DNA of 64,000 nucleotides, taken from contig CP048685.1 in the NCBI GenBank assembly GCA_015698285.1, positions 3,162,001-3,226,000 of the forward strand. The letters run 5' to 3'. The notes under the pieces are model-generated. The model saw only the letters and a list, made by a program, of their open reading frames with translations, made no database searches and had not been told where the DNA came from. Positions 49,779 to 58,832 of the stretch are shown here, piece by piece (within the stretch, counting starts at the first letter, position 1; every line of letters starts with the position of its first letter). The position numbers and the translations under genes are program-made. This DNA comes from Candidatus Nitronauta litoralis. Lineage in GTDB: Bacteria > Nitrospinota > Nitrospinia > Nitrospinales > Nitrospinaceae.

Positions 49779-51286
49779 GCCTGCTGCTCCAAAACCTTAA
49801 GTATCTTCTGGTGATCAATATGTTTGTCAATAAGGTCTGAAAGGTTTTCGAACTGTTCTTCGCGGGTTTTGGAGAAATCAAATCTGTTGGTCGGTTCGGG
49901 AAGTTTTCTTTTTTCTCGTAATCTTTTTAAAAATGTTTCCCTGAATTCGTCGGTATCAAACAACCCGTGCAGGTAGGTACCGATTACGCTTCCGTCATCG
50001 TTGCAAATTCCAAGAGGCTCAGATGGTGTGCCATCATTATTGGAAAATATGGAGTGATAAGTATTTTCAAAATTAGTCGTTCCCATATGTATTTCGTAGC
50101 CCGCAAGTTCAAGAGATTCATTCAATAATGGGCTTGGACATGTATTGGGATTGACCTGTCGCGTTACTTTCTCAGGTAGGAGAGTAGTGGTCATTTCGAA
50201 AAATCCGAGGCCAGAGATATTTTGCAATCCACTCTCTACGTTGCCCGGATCCTCAATGGTTTTTCCAAGGATTTGAAACCCGGCACAAACTCCCAGGACG
50301 GTACAACCATTCTCATGGCACTCCTTGATGACTTTATCCAGTCCCTGTTCTTTAAGAAAAAGGCAATCTGCCAGAGTGTTTTTGCTTCCTGGAATGATGA
50401 GTAGATCTGGATGACTTATCTGGTTAGGTTGCCAGGCATATTGCACGGACACATTCGGGTCTTCGACCAAAGGGGTGAAATCAGTGAAATTTGAAATACG
50501 CGGAAGTCGCAGGATAACAATTTTCAAAAGAGAAGGATCATTTTGGGCTTTGTCCAGGATAGGGATTGCATCTTCCTCATCAACAAACAATTCGCGTTGA
50601 AAAGGAATTACCCCCAATACGGGTTTTTTGACCATGTCTTCAAACATTTTGATTCCGGGAGTTAACAGGTTGATGTCCCCACGAAATTTATTGATTATGA
50701 AACCCGCAACATGCGCCTTTTCATCTTCTGTTAAAAGGTCGTAGGTCCCTTTCATCCAGGCAAAAACTCCGCCCCGGTCGATGTCCCCCACAATCAAAAC
50801 TGGAGCTTTAGCCAATTTTGCTGTGGTCATATTCACGATATCGTTTTTACGTAGATTGATTTCCGCGGGGCTCCCGGCACCCTCAATTACAACCATTTCA
50901 TAATTCTTTTTTAAATATTCTAAAGAAGAACTTACAGCCGCCAAATGTTCTTCACGACTATCGTAATATTGTCGGGCATCTGCATTTCTGCGTGGTTTCC
51001 CCATTAACACAACCTGGGACATATTGTCTCCGGAGGGCTTGAGTAAAACCGGGTTCATGCAAACATGTGGCTCAATTCCACATGCCTGTGCCTGGTAGGC
51101 CTGAGCACGGCCCATCTCGAGTCCTTCTTTTGTCACGAAAGAATTGAGAGACATATTCTGGGCTTTAAAAGGAGCTACACGGAACCCTCGCTTTTTAAAC
51201 CAGCGGCAAAAAGCAGCCGTGAGAATACTTTTTCCTACGCCCGAGCCCGTGCCCTGAATCATCAAGGATTTAGAATTGGTTGTCAT
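49775..51286 (-). CDS. cobQ: Cobyric acid synthase
   Basis: 503 residues (CobQ/CbiP). Amidates side chains b, d, e and g of adenosylcobyrinate diamide. 'MIQGTGSGVGKSILTAAFC' P-loop, 'PFKAQNMSLNSFVT', 'IEGAGSPAEINLR', and the glutaminase Cys in 'VLGVCAGFQILGKTI'. It lies 19 bases after btuC and overlaps cbiA by four bases. Confidence 0.95.
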   Translation of the reverse strand: MTTNSKSLMIQGTGSGVGKSILTAAFCRWFKKRGFRVAPFKAQNMSLNSFVTKEGLEMGRAQAYQAQACGIEPHVCMNPVLLKPSGDNMSQVVLMGKPRRNADARQYYDSREEHLAAVSSSLEYLKKNYEMVVIEGAGSPAEINLRKNDIVNMTTAKLAKAPVLIVGDIDRGGVFAWMKGTYDLLTEDEKAHVAGFIINKFRGDINLLTPGIKMFEDMVKKPVLGVIPFQRELFVDEEDAIPILDKAQNDPSLLKIVILRLPRISNFTDFTPLVEDPNVSVQYAWQPNQISHPDLLIIPGSKNTLADCLFLKEQGLDKVIKECHENGCTVLGVCAGFQILGKTIEDPGNVESGLQNISGLGFFEMTTTLLPEKVTRQVNPNTCPSPLLNESLELAGYEIHMGTTNFENTYHSIFSNNDGTPSEPLGICNDDGSVIGTYLHGLFDTDEFRETFLKRLREKRKLPEPTNRFDFSKTREEQFENLSDLIDKHIDHQKILKVLEQQA

Positions 51287-51305
51287 GAGAGATAAGATAG
51301 ATTCA

Positions 51306-52322
51306 TTACGCTGGCTTTCTCTTCAATAACCAGATAAAAAATGGTCCACCCAGCATGGCAGTTATAACACCCACTGGAATTTCTACAGGTGCCATGAGTG
51401 TGCGGGCAAAGTTGTCGCAGAGTATTAAAAAACTGGCTCCAAAAAATATAGAAGAGGGTAAAAGGATGCGTAAATCAGGACCAACAATCAGGCGAACAAT
51501 ATGAGGCACGATAAGACCGACAAAACCGATTGGGCCACTGATGGATACTACGGCTCCTGTAACGAGAGAAGCCATGATGAATCCAATTTTCTGGGTTCGC
51601 TCAACATTTACGCCACGGCTCATTGCCGATTCAACTCCGGTACTGGTTAGGTTCAAATCTCGAGCATTAAATATCAGGACTGCTATACCTAGAGCGACCA
51701 GGGGAAAAATGGAGAGCATGTTTTCCATATGAGTGACATCGAGGCTCCCCATTAACCAGCGAACAATCTGAAAGGAGCGGGTGAAGTCGGATAGGTAATG
51801 GATGAACATCACGAGCGAGGCGAAAAAGAAATTGGCCGTAACCCCTGCCAGTAAAAGAAGTGAAGTTGAAAACTGTCCCTGCGGAGTTCTGACGAGATTA
51901 AACACAAGAAAAATAGAACCCAGTGCGCCAAGAAAAGCGGCCAGGGAAAAGGCTGGTAATCCCAGGATTGAAAAATTCCATCCCAGGCTGATCGCCAGAA
52001 CGGCACCCAGGGAGGCGCCACTTGAAACCCCCAAAGTGAACGGGGCTGCGAGATCGTTTCGCAATAGAGCTTGAAATACGGCACCGGCAAGTGATAAAGC
52101 CGCACCTGTAAGTGCAGCCATTAATATTCTAGGTAAACGGGCCACAAAAAGAATATTGGCATCCACGTTTTCTGTATAATTTGAGGAACCAAACAGGGCA
52201 TTATATAAATCAATTTTTGTAGGGCCGATCAGTGGGGATAGGGTCACAGTTGCTACGAATAACATGCCAAAGCCAGTCAGGCTCAGTGCAAATCTCCGCG
52301 CGGTAAGAATTCCAGTAATCAT
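51306..52322 (-). CDS. btuC: Cobalamin ABC transporter permease (BtuC/FecCD family)
   Basis: 338 residues from ATG 52322, whose first base is the last base of the btuD stop (TAATG). The upstream extension of this frame only shadows btuD. About ten membrane helices with FecCD-family blocks 'ALTGAALSLAGAVFQALLRN', 'APFTLGVSSGASLGAVLAI' and 'GPIGFVGLIVPHIVRLIVGP'. Family members carry iron-siderophores or B12; the riboswitch and neighbouring cob genes point to corrinoid uptake. Confidence 0.9.
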   Translation of the reverse strand: MITGILTARRFALSLTGFGMLFVATVTLSPLIGPTKIDLYNALFGSSNYTENVDANILFVARLPRILMAALTGAALSLAGAVFQALLRNDLAAPFTLGVSSGASLGAVLAISLGWNFSILGLPAFSLAAFLGALGSIFLVFNLVRTPQGQFSTSLLLLAGVTANFFFASLVMFIHYLSDFTRSFQIVRWLMGSLDVTHMENMLSIFPLVALGIAVLIFNARDLNLTSTGVESAMSRGVNVERTQKIGFIMASLVTGAVVSISGPIGFVGLIVPHIVRLIVGPDLRILLPSSIFFGASFLILCDNFARTLMAPVEIPVGVITAMLGGPFFIWLLKRKPA

Positions 52323-53161
52323 TACGCGGACTCCGGAAAGATCAATGGAGTTCCGTCTTTTGGGGATTTCATCATTTGAACTTTCACTTCGTAGACTTCC
52401 TCGATGATTTCCTTTTGCAGGACTGTTTCCGGAGGACCGTCGCAAATAATCCTTCCTTCTTTTATGAGAACCAGACGATGGCAATATTTTGTGGCAAGGT
52501 TCAGGTCGTGCATGGCCAGTGCCAAAGTGATACCACGCTGTATGTTCAACCTTTCCAGTATGTCGAGGACTTGAACCTGGTATTTTAGATCGAGAGAGGC
52601 GGTGGGTTCGTCGAGGAGCATGATTTTAGGCGACTGGACAATGGCGCTCGCAATGAGGACGCGTTGCTTTTCGCCACCGCTCAATTCAGAAAATTTGCGG
52701 GCTTTAAATTCTGTGGTTGAAGTGACCTCCATTGCCCGATGACAAATATCGTGATCTTCCTGACTTTCAAAACGAAAGGCTTTCAGATAAGGGTGGCGAC
52801 CCATCATCACCATCTCATAAGCTGTGAAGGAAAATGGTGTTGCTGTTTCCTGTGGAACCCAGGCAATTTCGCGAGCCAGGTCCAGTCTGGAATATTTCTC
52901 AATACTTTTATTATGGAATTGAATAGAGTTGAAAGGTGCCTTTAACAGGCCTCCCAGTAATTTAATCAAAGTGGATTTTCCAGAACCATTTGGGCCGATT
53001 ACTCCCACCCATTCTCCAGGATGGATGCTCATTGCTATTCCACGTAAAACAGGAGTATCTGTATAAGAGAAAGACAGGTCCTGAACGTTTAGCAGAGGAA
53101 TACCACCTTTTTCAATTTCATTTTTAATCCGGGATGATGTTGCGATTTCAATGTTTTTCAT
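52322..53161 (-). CDS. btuD: Cobalamin ABC transporter ATP-binding protein (BtuD-like)
   Basis: 279 residues. Walker A 'GPNGSGKSTLIKLL', Q-loop 'WVPQETATPFSFTAYEM', signature 'LSGGEKQRVLIA', Walker B 'KIMLLDEPTASLD' and H-loop 'ALAMHDLNLATKYC'. Powers uptake by the adjacent permease. Overlaps btuF by four bases upstream and btuC by one base downstream. Confidence 0.92.
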   Translation of the reverse strand: MKNIEIATSSRIKNEIEKGGIPLLNVQDLSFSYTDTPVLRGIAMSIHPGEWVGVIGPNGSGKSTLIKLLGGLLKAPFNSIQFHNKSIEKYSRLDLAREIAWVPQETATPFSFTAYEMVMMGRHPYLKAFRFESQEDHDICHRAMEVTSTTEFKARKFSELSGGEKQRVLIASAIVQSPKIMLLDEPTASLDLKYQVQVLDILERLNIQRGITLALAMHDLNLATKYCHRLVLIKEGRIICDGPPETVLQKEIIEEVYEVKVQMMKSPKDGTPLIFPESA

Positions 53162-54126
53162 TTTTTCGTGGTTGAAGAACTGCCGGCAAAAATATCAGGG
53201 TGTAAAGCCTGGGCAAATTGTTTGAGTATTAAATGCAAACGTGGGCCTGGAATGACGGCATAGTCTTCACCGATAAAATGAATCCGCTTGGATTGAACGG
53301 CCTTTATCGAGGAGAAAGGTTCCCATTCTTTCATACGGCGTTTGTATTCGTCGCCGGTTAAATTGGATTTTGGCCCTGCTTCGATAATCACTTCTGGAGA
53401 CCGTGCAAGGATAAATTCTTTTGAGATACGAGGGTAATTCGCATCCGGGTCTTCCAGAATATTTTTACCACCTGCAAGCTCAATAAGTTCTCCAAGAAAG
53501 GTGGAACGACCCACTGCAAACAAATCACGGCCGGGATCTGAACTGTCACCTAACAGCAGTAAGGTTTCAATTTTTGGGAGTCCTCGGGTTTTGGATTTAA
53601 TAAATTCGATTTCTTTGAGAATAGAGTGTTCCAGGTTTGCTGCTGAATCTTGAATCCCGAGAGTGTCGCCCATCAACTTCCAGCTTTTAAATATGCTATT
53701 GATTCGGTTCATATCAACCGTGAGGGTGTTGAGCCCCAGGCTTTTAGCTTTGGATACCAACCGATCACTGGATTTTAAAAATATGATCAAGTCTGGTTTA
53801 AGGGTTAACCAGGTTTCCGTGCTGGGATTCAGCATTCCTCCAACATTGGGGAGTTGGCACGCTTCCTTTGGCCATTTACAGAAATCGGTTCGGCCAACGA
53901 CGCGCTCACCTGCGCCCAAAGCGAACAGGGACTCGGTGATGGACGGAGCCATGGATATGATGCGCTGTGGAGCTTTATCTGCAAAAGCGGTCTCGACAGA
54001 GACAAGTAAGATCAGGAATACACAGGCAAAAAGGCAGGTGTTGCCGTTTCTTTTAGGTCTAGTTTGAAAACTGGAAGGGGCCGGTTCCTGGAACCGGGGC
54101 AGTGAGAATTTCAGGTATTTCTTCAC
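53158..54126 (-). CDS. btuF: Periplasmic corrinoid-binding protein (BtuF-like)
   Basis: 322 residues from GTG 54126, with GGGAG about nine bases upstream. A long N-terminus precedes the signal segment (about 30-49, 'LFACVFLILLVSVETAFA'). The mature part is a helical-backbone two-lobe binding protein: 'QRIISMAPSITESLFALGAG', 'WPKEACQLPNVGGMLNPSTE' and 'GRSTFLGELIELAGGKNIL'. It delivers corrinoid to BtuCD. First gene of the riboswitch-led operon. A CCGGTT/AACCGG hairpin lies in its early coding region. Confidence 0.88.
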   Translation of the reverse strand: MKKYLKFSLPRFQEPAPSSFQTRPKRNGNTCLFACVFLILLVSVETAFADKAPQRIISMAPSITESLFALGAGERVVGRTDFCKWPKEACQLPNVGGMLNPSTETWLTLKPDLIIFLKSSDRLVSKAKSLGLNTLTVDMNRINSIFKSWKLMGDTLGIQDSAANLEHSILKEIEFIKSKTRGLPKIETLLLLGDSSDPGRDLFAVGRSTFLGELIELAGGKNILEDPDANYPRISKEFILARSPEVIIEAGPKSNLTGDEYKRRMKEWEPFSSIKAVQSKRIHFIGEDYAVIPGPRLHLILKQFAQALHPDIFAGSSSTTKK

Positions 54127-54158
54127 CTCTTGTTCTCCCGAAGAGTGTGTGAAGTCTA

Positions 54159-54302
54159 ACCAGGCAGGCCTTCTGGCTTCCGGATCTATCTACTCACCGC
54201 GTCTTCCCACCCGTTAGGGTAGTGACATTCTGCGGCTTTTGTCCCCGGTTACAGCGGCGGGTCCGCGACGGAATTGCACCGTCTTTCCTAGCGCCTGATT
54301 AA
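54159..54302 (-). promoter_or_regulatory. Cobalamin (adenosylcobalamin) riboswitch
   Basis: Read on the minus strand, the leader shows the class-defining pieces in order: AATCAGGCGCTAGGAAAGAC, GGTGCAATTCC, CGCGGACCCGCCGCTGTAACC, GGGGAC, GTCACTACCC, GGGAAGACGCGG and the B12 box AAGCCAGAAGGCCTGCCTG. It ends about 33 bases before the btuF start, leaving room for a ribosome-site-blocking arm rather than a separate terminator. Bound B12 would lower expression of the whole uptake-and-synthesis operon. Confidence 0.95.
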
Positions 54303-54328
54303 AACAAGTTTTAATAAAAACAATTTCA

Positions 54329-54356
54329 ATATTACCAGAAGGGGGAGGGCAGTCAA
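54329..54356 (-). promoter_or_regulatory. Candidate promoter of the cobalamin operon
   Basis: On the minus strand TTGACT (54356-54351, 5 of 6), a 16-base spacer and TAATAT (54334-54329). Transcription would start near 54322, just ahead of the riboswitch. Confidence 0.5.
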
Positions 54357-54377
54357 TCTTTATCAGGACTGGCGGGG

Positions 54378-55034
54378 CTATTGTGTGGAGAAAAATCCAC
54401 TGAGTTCCGAGAGATTGTCAGCTGTGACTTCGTGTCCCTGATCTGTTTCCAGAATTTTAACATTGTGTCCCTGTCCCTTGATTTCATCCAGGGCAAACTC
54501 GGCGAGGAAAGAGGGGACTACATTATCATTTGCACCATAAATACCAAGAATATTACATAAAGGTTTTTCTGACTCAGGAGTAACCTCTGGTAATTCAGGG
54601 AGGAATCCGCAAATAGATGCAGATTTATGGATCGTGTGTGGACCCAATATAGAGTAAACGAGAGCTGCGGCACCTCCCTGGGAGAAACCCCAGAGGTGAG
54701 TTTCATACTGATCTGCTTTTTCTGAAGCCCAGTGTTGAGCAGACTTAACAAAGTTGTCAGTGAATTTTAAAAACTCAGCCACTGTTTCTTTTTGATTAGG
54801 CCCATCTTTCCACCAGCTCCAGAGGCCTTTTCCTGCATCGATTGGAGCCTCTGGGAATAACAGAGCGGTGTTGTTGAGATTTAATTTTCCGGCATGGATG
54901 AGCATGTTTTCAGGAGTGGAATCGGCTCCGTGGAATCCGATCAACAGGCGGAAGGGTTCAGAGGGGTTTATGTCGCTTTCTCCCAGGATGATTTTTTTAT
55001 TGTTCCATTCAGTGGTGGTGTATTCCATGGTCAA
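54378..55034 (-). CDS. Phospholipase/carboxylesterase-type alpha/beta hydrolase
   Basis: 218 residues. Family of YpfH/lysophospholipase-like esterases. Oxyanion region 'LLIGFHGADSTPENML', nucleophile elbow 'LWGFSQGGAAAL', Asp in 'IYGANDNVVP' and His in 'DQGHEV' complete the triad. No signal peptide, so cytoplasmic. Its ATG overlaps the stop of the nucleotidyltransferase gene (ATGA). Physiological ester unknown. Confidence 0.9.
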   Translation of the reverse strand: MTMEYTTTEWNNKKIILGESDINPSEPFRLLIGFHGADSTPENMLIHAGKLNLNNTALLFPEAPIDAGKGLWSWWKDGPNQKETVAEFLKFTDNFVKSAQHWASEKADQYETHLWGFSQGGAAALVYSILGPHTIHKSASICGFLPELPEVTPESEKPLCNILGIYGANDNVVPSFLAEFALDEIKGQGHNVKILETDQGHEVTADNLSELSGFFSTQ

Positions 55035-56341
55035 TTAGATTCCTTTTTAAGTAATTCCGGAATTAACGATTCGGCCTGTTCTTTTGTTTTCACTTCACCC
55101 AGTACGCGAGCTTCCCTGATTTTTTCGAGAAGGGTTTTGAAGACTGGGGAAGGTTTCAAATTAAAGGTTTCCTGTAAATCATTTCCCGAAATTAGTGGTT
55201 TTGCTGTAATGGCGGGCAAATATTGATTTCTGTAAAAGTTAAAGCAGGTTTCACTAAATGTTTTTAAATTTTCGGATTTATCCGGGTTGTTTATAAGTGA
55301 GATGGAAGCCAGAAGTAAGGCTTGAGGGAATGACTTTTCGAATTTGCTGCACCATTGGTATAGCAGGTGGCCGGATGGCTGGTTTCTATTGTCGATCCAA
55401 TATTGGTCAATTATTTTGCAGAGTTGAACTGTATCGACCACATTTTCTGTCTGCCTGTTGCTGAATTTATAAAACTCCAAAAACTTATTTGCAGCTTTAA
55501 AATTTAAATGAGCAAAAAGAAGCGATATACCAAATTGGGCGCGTTGTGAATTGTTTTTAAGTAAATCCTCATAGTAGTTTTTATAGCGGCGTAAAGGATT
55601 TTTAGGGTCATCCCAACAGGTTTGATAATAATTCCAATGATCCAACAGATGTTCAGCTTCACAGTAAACAATTCCCGCATAATTCATCAGTTCAGAAAGT
55701 AATCCAGTGCCCAAAAAACCATGGATGTCTGGTCGCTGTGCATTAAAGAATTGCAACAATTCTTGAGAAATTCGTTCACTTGAAACCTGATAGATGCTGT
55801 AAGCTTTTTCCTTTATTTCATCCAATGTGTCTGAAGCAATACGAAGGTTCAGAACTGCTGCCTGTCGGAAAGCCCGCAACATCCGTAGCGGGTCATCTTT
55901 AATTGGATCGGAGGGAAGCAGGCGGATGATGCGATTGTCTATATCCTGGAGACCATTAAATAGATCAGTAAGAGCTCTTTTGTTGTCTAAAAAACTATCC
56001 AGAGTTTGGGCCAATGAATTGATAGTGAAATCACGGTGTGAAAGGTCTTCTTCTAAAGAATTCCCCTGGCGTGTACAAAAATCGCAATAAAAATTTTTGC
56101 TGATGGGGACGCGAAGCACCTCCTGCCCAGGTGTATCGTGAAGGGTAACCACGCTGGAGTTGATATGTTTTGAAAACCAATGGGCCCAGAAACCGGCGTC
56201 GACGCAAACAAGGTCAATATCACGAAAATTACGGCCAAGTAATTGGTCCCTTACCGTGCCACCAACAACATAAAGAGAGTCCTTTCGCTCCTTTGCTTTT
56301 AATGCAAGATCGCGTAGTTGCTTTTTTGTCCTGGAATCCAT
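55031..56341 (-). CDS. CCA-adding enzyme/poly(A) polymerase-type tRNA nucleotidyltransferase
   Basis: 436 residues, class II nucleotidyltransferase. Head: 'LYVVGGTVRDQLLGRNFRDI' with the catalytic DxD in 'DIDLV', 'LSHRDFTINSLAQ', and neck 'DDPLRMLRAFRQA' and 'SERISQEL'. The C-terminal half is helical and diverges from E. coli Cca and PcnB, with no HD domain. It would repair or add the tRNA 3' CCA, though the encoded CCA in tRNA-Pro shows that at least some tRNAs do not need it de novo; a split CC/A-adding role is possible. Confidence 0.88.
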   Translation of the reverse strand: MDSRTKKQLRDLALKAKERKDSLYVVGGTVRDQLLGRNFRDIDLVCVDAGFWAHWFSKHINSSVVTLHDTPGQEVLRVPISKNFYCDFCTRQGNSLEEDLSHRDFTINSLAQTLDSFLDNKRALTDLFNGLQDIDNRIIRLLPSDPIKDDPLRMLRAFRQAAVLNLRIASDTLDEIKEKAYSIYQVSSERISQELLQFFNAQRPDIHGFLGTGLLSELMNYAGIVYCEAEHLLDHWNYYQTCWDDPKNPLRRYKNYYEDLLKNNSQRAQFGISLLFAHLNFKAANKFLEFYKFSNRQTENVVDTVQLCKIIDQYWIDNRNQPSGHLLYQWCSKFEKSFPQALLLASISLINNPDKSENLKTFSETCFNFYRNQYLPAITAKPLISGNDLQETFNLKPSPVFKTLLEKIREARVLGEVKTKEQAESLIPELLKKESN

Positions 56342-56428
56342 GAAATCTTATTGTCCAATTGTGGAATACGAAATCAACCCCAAACAGGTATTCGGTTAAA
56401 ATGTGATAGCGAATCCGTGGATAGGGGG

Positions 56429-57406
56429 TCAGGATCCCCATCCAGCCGTTAGTTTGATTTGTTTCGAAACGTAAATAGCATCGTCTTTTTTTGCAAGGTG
56501 AATGTCCATCTGGGTCAGGGCACCTACAATCTTTTGTATATTCTGGGAGGGAGGGCTTTGTGGGTCTTTAATCAGAAACGGGATCATTTCATCGACAGAG
56601 TCGTGGACCCGGTCACTTTCCACGAGGTATCCAGAGAAACGGGTTTCTACTTCGAGGTATTTTCTGGACAATTGAACTACATTGTCGCCCATTAAAAGAT
56701 CTTTCTTTTTCCGGACGCGGTTGAGAATCAGGTAAGGACGATAATTACGGATAATGGTATTGAGTTTCGCCAGGGCCTCTTTGTCCTTGTCCAGAACTTT
56801 CATCCGGAGCCTGTTGATCTCAAATATTTCCTCGTCTGAACCCAGGTGGCGGGAATAGTCAGTAACATCATGGATTTCGCGGTCATCACTGAACGCTTCG
56901 CTGATTTTTCTGAACAGCCCGGTTTTGATAAAACTCAGGGTATTCATGGCGGAAGTCATTTCTGGGGTGCACACGACAACCTGATCATCCGCCAGATTGA
57001 ACAGATCCATATTGGCGGAGGCGTTCCCGGGGGCAAGGTCAAGAAATGCCATGTCAGCATCCAGTGCCCGGATGAGAGAGTGTACACGTGACAGTTGTTC
57101 TTCATTGAGGTTGGCGCTACCCGGAAGATCTCCTGAGCCGCTCATAAACTTCAGATTGTCAATGCCGGTATTGAGCAGGAAGTCTTCCGGATCCAGGTCT
57201 TTCTGTTGAAAAAGGTCTTTAAGACCAAGTTTGGGGTTGCTGATTCCCAAAAGCGCATGGAGGTTGGATGCTCCGTAATCGGTATCAACCAGAACAACCT
57301 TCATCCCGCTAAGTGCCATGGCGATTGCCATGTTGGTACAAAGCAGACTTTTGCCAACACCGCCCTTGCCACTGCCTACAGCTACAATTCTGAGATTGGA
57401 GCTCAT
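56429..57406 (-). CDS. MinD/FlhG-like ATPase
   Basis: 325 residues. Deviant Walker A 'GSGKGGVGKSLLCTNMA', 'VVLVDTDYGASNLHALLG' and 'MAFLDLAPGNASANMDLF'. Such ATPases place and count polar structures such as flagella or pili, or act in membrane positioning. An insert of about 40 charged residues (175-215) follows the core. The gene starts inside the stop of a membrane-anchored acidic protein gene (ATGA). No FlhF or flagellar genes are near; given a pilus-type ATPase in the window, a role in polar pilus or envelope machine placement is one option. Confidence 0.88.
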   Translation of the reverse strand: MSSNLRIVAVGSGKGGVGKSLLCTNMAIAMALSGMKVVLVDTDYGASNLHALLGISNPKLGLKDLFQQKDLDPEDFLLNTGIDNLKFMSGSGDLPGSANLNEEQLSRVHSLIRALDADMAFLDLAPGNASANMDLFNLADDQVVVCTPEMTSAMNTLSFIKTGLFRKISEAFSDDREIHDVTDYSRHLGSDEEIFEINRLRMKVLDKDKEALAKLNTIIRNYRPYLILNRVRKKKDLLMGDNVVQLSRKYLEVETRFSGYLVESDRVHDSVDEMIPFLIKDPQSPPSQNIQKIVGALTQMDIHLAKKDDAIYVSKQIKLTAGWGS

Positions 57407-58398
57407 CGCTTTTTCTTCTCCGTCCCGAATACTATGGACTCCAGGGCTGAAAGGGAATCAAGTTGTGTTCTTTTCATTGCTTGGTATTCCCGGGTCTGCT
57501 CAGAGTCGCTTAATGATTCTACCAGTTCAAAATTTTTCTGTGCAAGTTGGGACAAAGTTCGAGACTGTAATTTATGCTCAAAATCCCTTTGGAATTCTTC
57601 AAGAGTCTCGATCAATCTTTCATTGCGCTCTTTAACCTCCAGAGGTTCGCGCTCGAATAAGTCCCCGTCACTTACCCTGGAGATTTGGGGTTCTTCAAGT
57701 AAGTCATCAAGTTCCTGATTCCAACTGCTATCAGATTCATCTTCCTCCGGCAACATGTCAACTGCAGAAAGGACGATTGGTCCTGTAGATACCTGCTCTT
57801 CCAGATCTTCCTCAAAAAGCTCATTTTCCATCATCTCAGCTTCAATCTGATGCCGGCGCTGAACTTCTTTTGCCTTTTCTTTTAGTTCCTCGGCAAACTG
57901 GGCGAACTCCTCTTCAATATCCGCCGTCGAATCGTCTTGGTCCAAAGATGAGTTGTCCGGCTGGGGCGTATCGGGCCCTGGTTCTGTAGGTGGTCTGCGA
58001 CTGCTGTTTGCAGCAATCACAATTTGTCCGCCAAATTCGGGGTCTCGTGCCAGAGTCCGAGCTAGTGGCTCAGGAACAGGATCGTCCTCTGCCTTTTCGG
58101 AAAAATCTTCACCATCAGGATATTCTTCATAAAGACTGGTTTCATTTGGAAGATCGGGAAGTTCCAGTGATTTTTCTTCAATATCATCATCGAGGAGAGC
58201 TTCTTCCAGAGCTTCCAATTGCTGTCGGCGCTCTACGTTACGGCGGCGGCCCTTCAATAAATAAACAAAAGCAATGAGGATTATTACGCCTACTGCAATA
58301 GGCCAACCTTGTTGAATCCATTCAGAATATTGCTCCGGATTCACCAGGGATTGAAGAAAAGCCCAAACCTGGTGTCCAATTGAAAAAACCTGATCCAT
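57403..58398 (-). CDS. Membrane-anchored acidic coiled-coil protein, partner of the MinD-like ATPase
   Basis: 331 residues from ATG 58398; a GTG at 58455 is also in frame. One membrane helix (about 30-51, 'GWPIAVGVIILIAFVYLLKG') is followed by an arginine patch and a long acidic, probably disordered cytosolic tail with coiled-coil segments ('EEEFAQFAEELKEKAKEVQR', 'NERLIETLEEFQRDFEHKLQ'). No family recognised. Overlap with the MinD/FlhG-like gene suggests the pair works together, with this protein as membrane anchor or ATPase-recruiting tail. Confidence 0.7.
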   Translation of the reverse strand: MDQVFSIGHQVWAFLQSLVNPEQYSEWIQQGWPIAVGVIILIAFVYLLKGRRRNVERRQQLEALEEALLDDDIEEKSLELPDLPNETSLYEEYPDGEDFSEKAEDDPVPEPLARTLARDPEFGGQIVIAANSSRRPPTEPGPDTPQPDNSSLDQDDSTADIEEEFAQFAEELKEKAKEVQRRHQIEAEMMENELFEEDLEEQVSTGPIVLSAVDMLPEEDESDSSWNQELDDLLEEPQISRVSDGDLFEREPLEVKERNERLIETLEEFQRDFEHKLQSRTLSQLAQKNFELVESLSDSEQTREYQAMKRTQLDSLSALESIVFGTEKKKR

Positions 58399-58639
58399 AC
58401 TCAATTGCTCAGAAGTTATTGAATTTATTATAGTACTGGCGAAATATAGTAACACATTACGCGGTATTTTTACAATTATTGGTGTTTTTGCTAAATAGCC
58501 AGGAAAATTTTTGGAGGTGTGGCTAAATAAGATAGAATGGGTCCATACCGCATGGATTGATTTTTAATCCGCGATTTAGTTGAAATCAGTTCCTTCCCTG
58601 TTGGATTTTAAAATTTCCCTTTATTAAAGGAGAGAAGAA

Positions 58640-58832
58640 GAACTTTGCATACCGTGGGAAATTTTCAAACAAAGTGTTCTCCATTGCGAGGAGCTGTGCG
58701 ACGAAGCAACCCAACCGGGCAACGCCCGGAGGTAACTGAAAAACCCTCTGGATCTATCCCTTTGGGCCACGGAAGCTTAGGTGAAATACCTTGGCCACGC
58801 TCTTTTCAGGAGCTCGCGGTGACTTTTTTTTG
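58640..58832 (+). ncRNA. Candidate structured RNA between divergent genes
   Basis: About 190 bases without a convincing coding frame hold a series of hairpins: the TTGC...GCAA palindromic block (58684-58709), CCGGGC-AAC-GCCCGG (58715-58729), AGGT-GAAAT-ACCT (58779-58791) and a weak GCTC/GAGC stem (58799-58813) leading to an eight-T run (58824-58831). The order resembles a stand-alone small RNA with its own terminator, or the leader of the protease gene. No known class (6S, SRP, tmRNA, RNase P, riboswitch) matched by eye. Confidence 0.35.
58683..58709. repeat. Dispersed-repeat-like motif (ATTGCGAG...GACGAAGCAA)
   Basis: ATTGCGAGGAGCTGTGCGACGAAGCAA resembles, in abbreviated form, the 'ATTGCGAGC..GCGAAGCAAT' palindromic repeat that is scattered in many environmental bacterial genomes. 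It may be part of the candidate structured RNA or an inserted repeat. Only one copy is seen in this window. Confidence 0.45.

Noticed and set aside
52323-52484. Upstream extension of btuC by 54 codons
   Set aside because: Lies wholly inside btuD in another frame and is rich in Arg/Ser/Lys. The TAATG junction gives a natural start at 52322.
54081-54097. CCGGTT/AACCGG hairpin early in btuF as a riboswitch terminator
   Set aside because: Lies inside the coding region and is not followed by a T tract on the transcribed strand.
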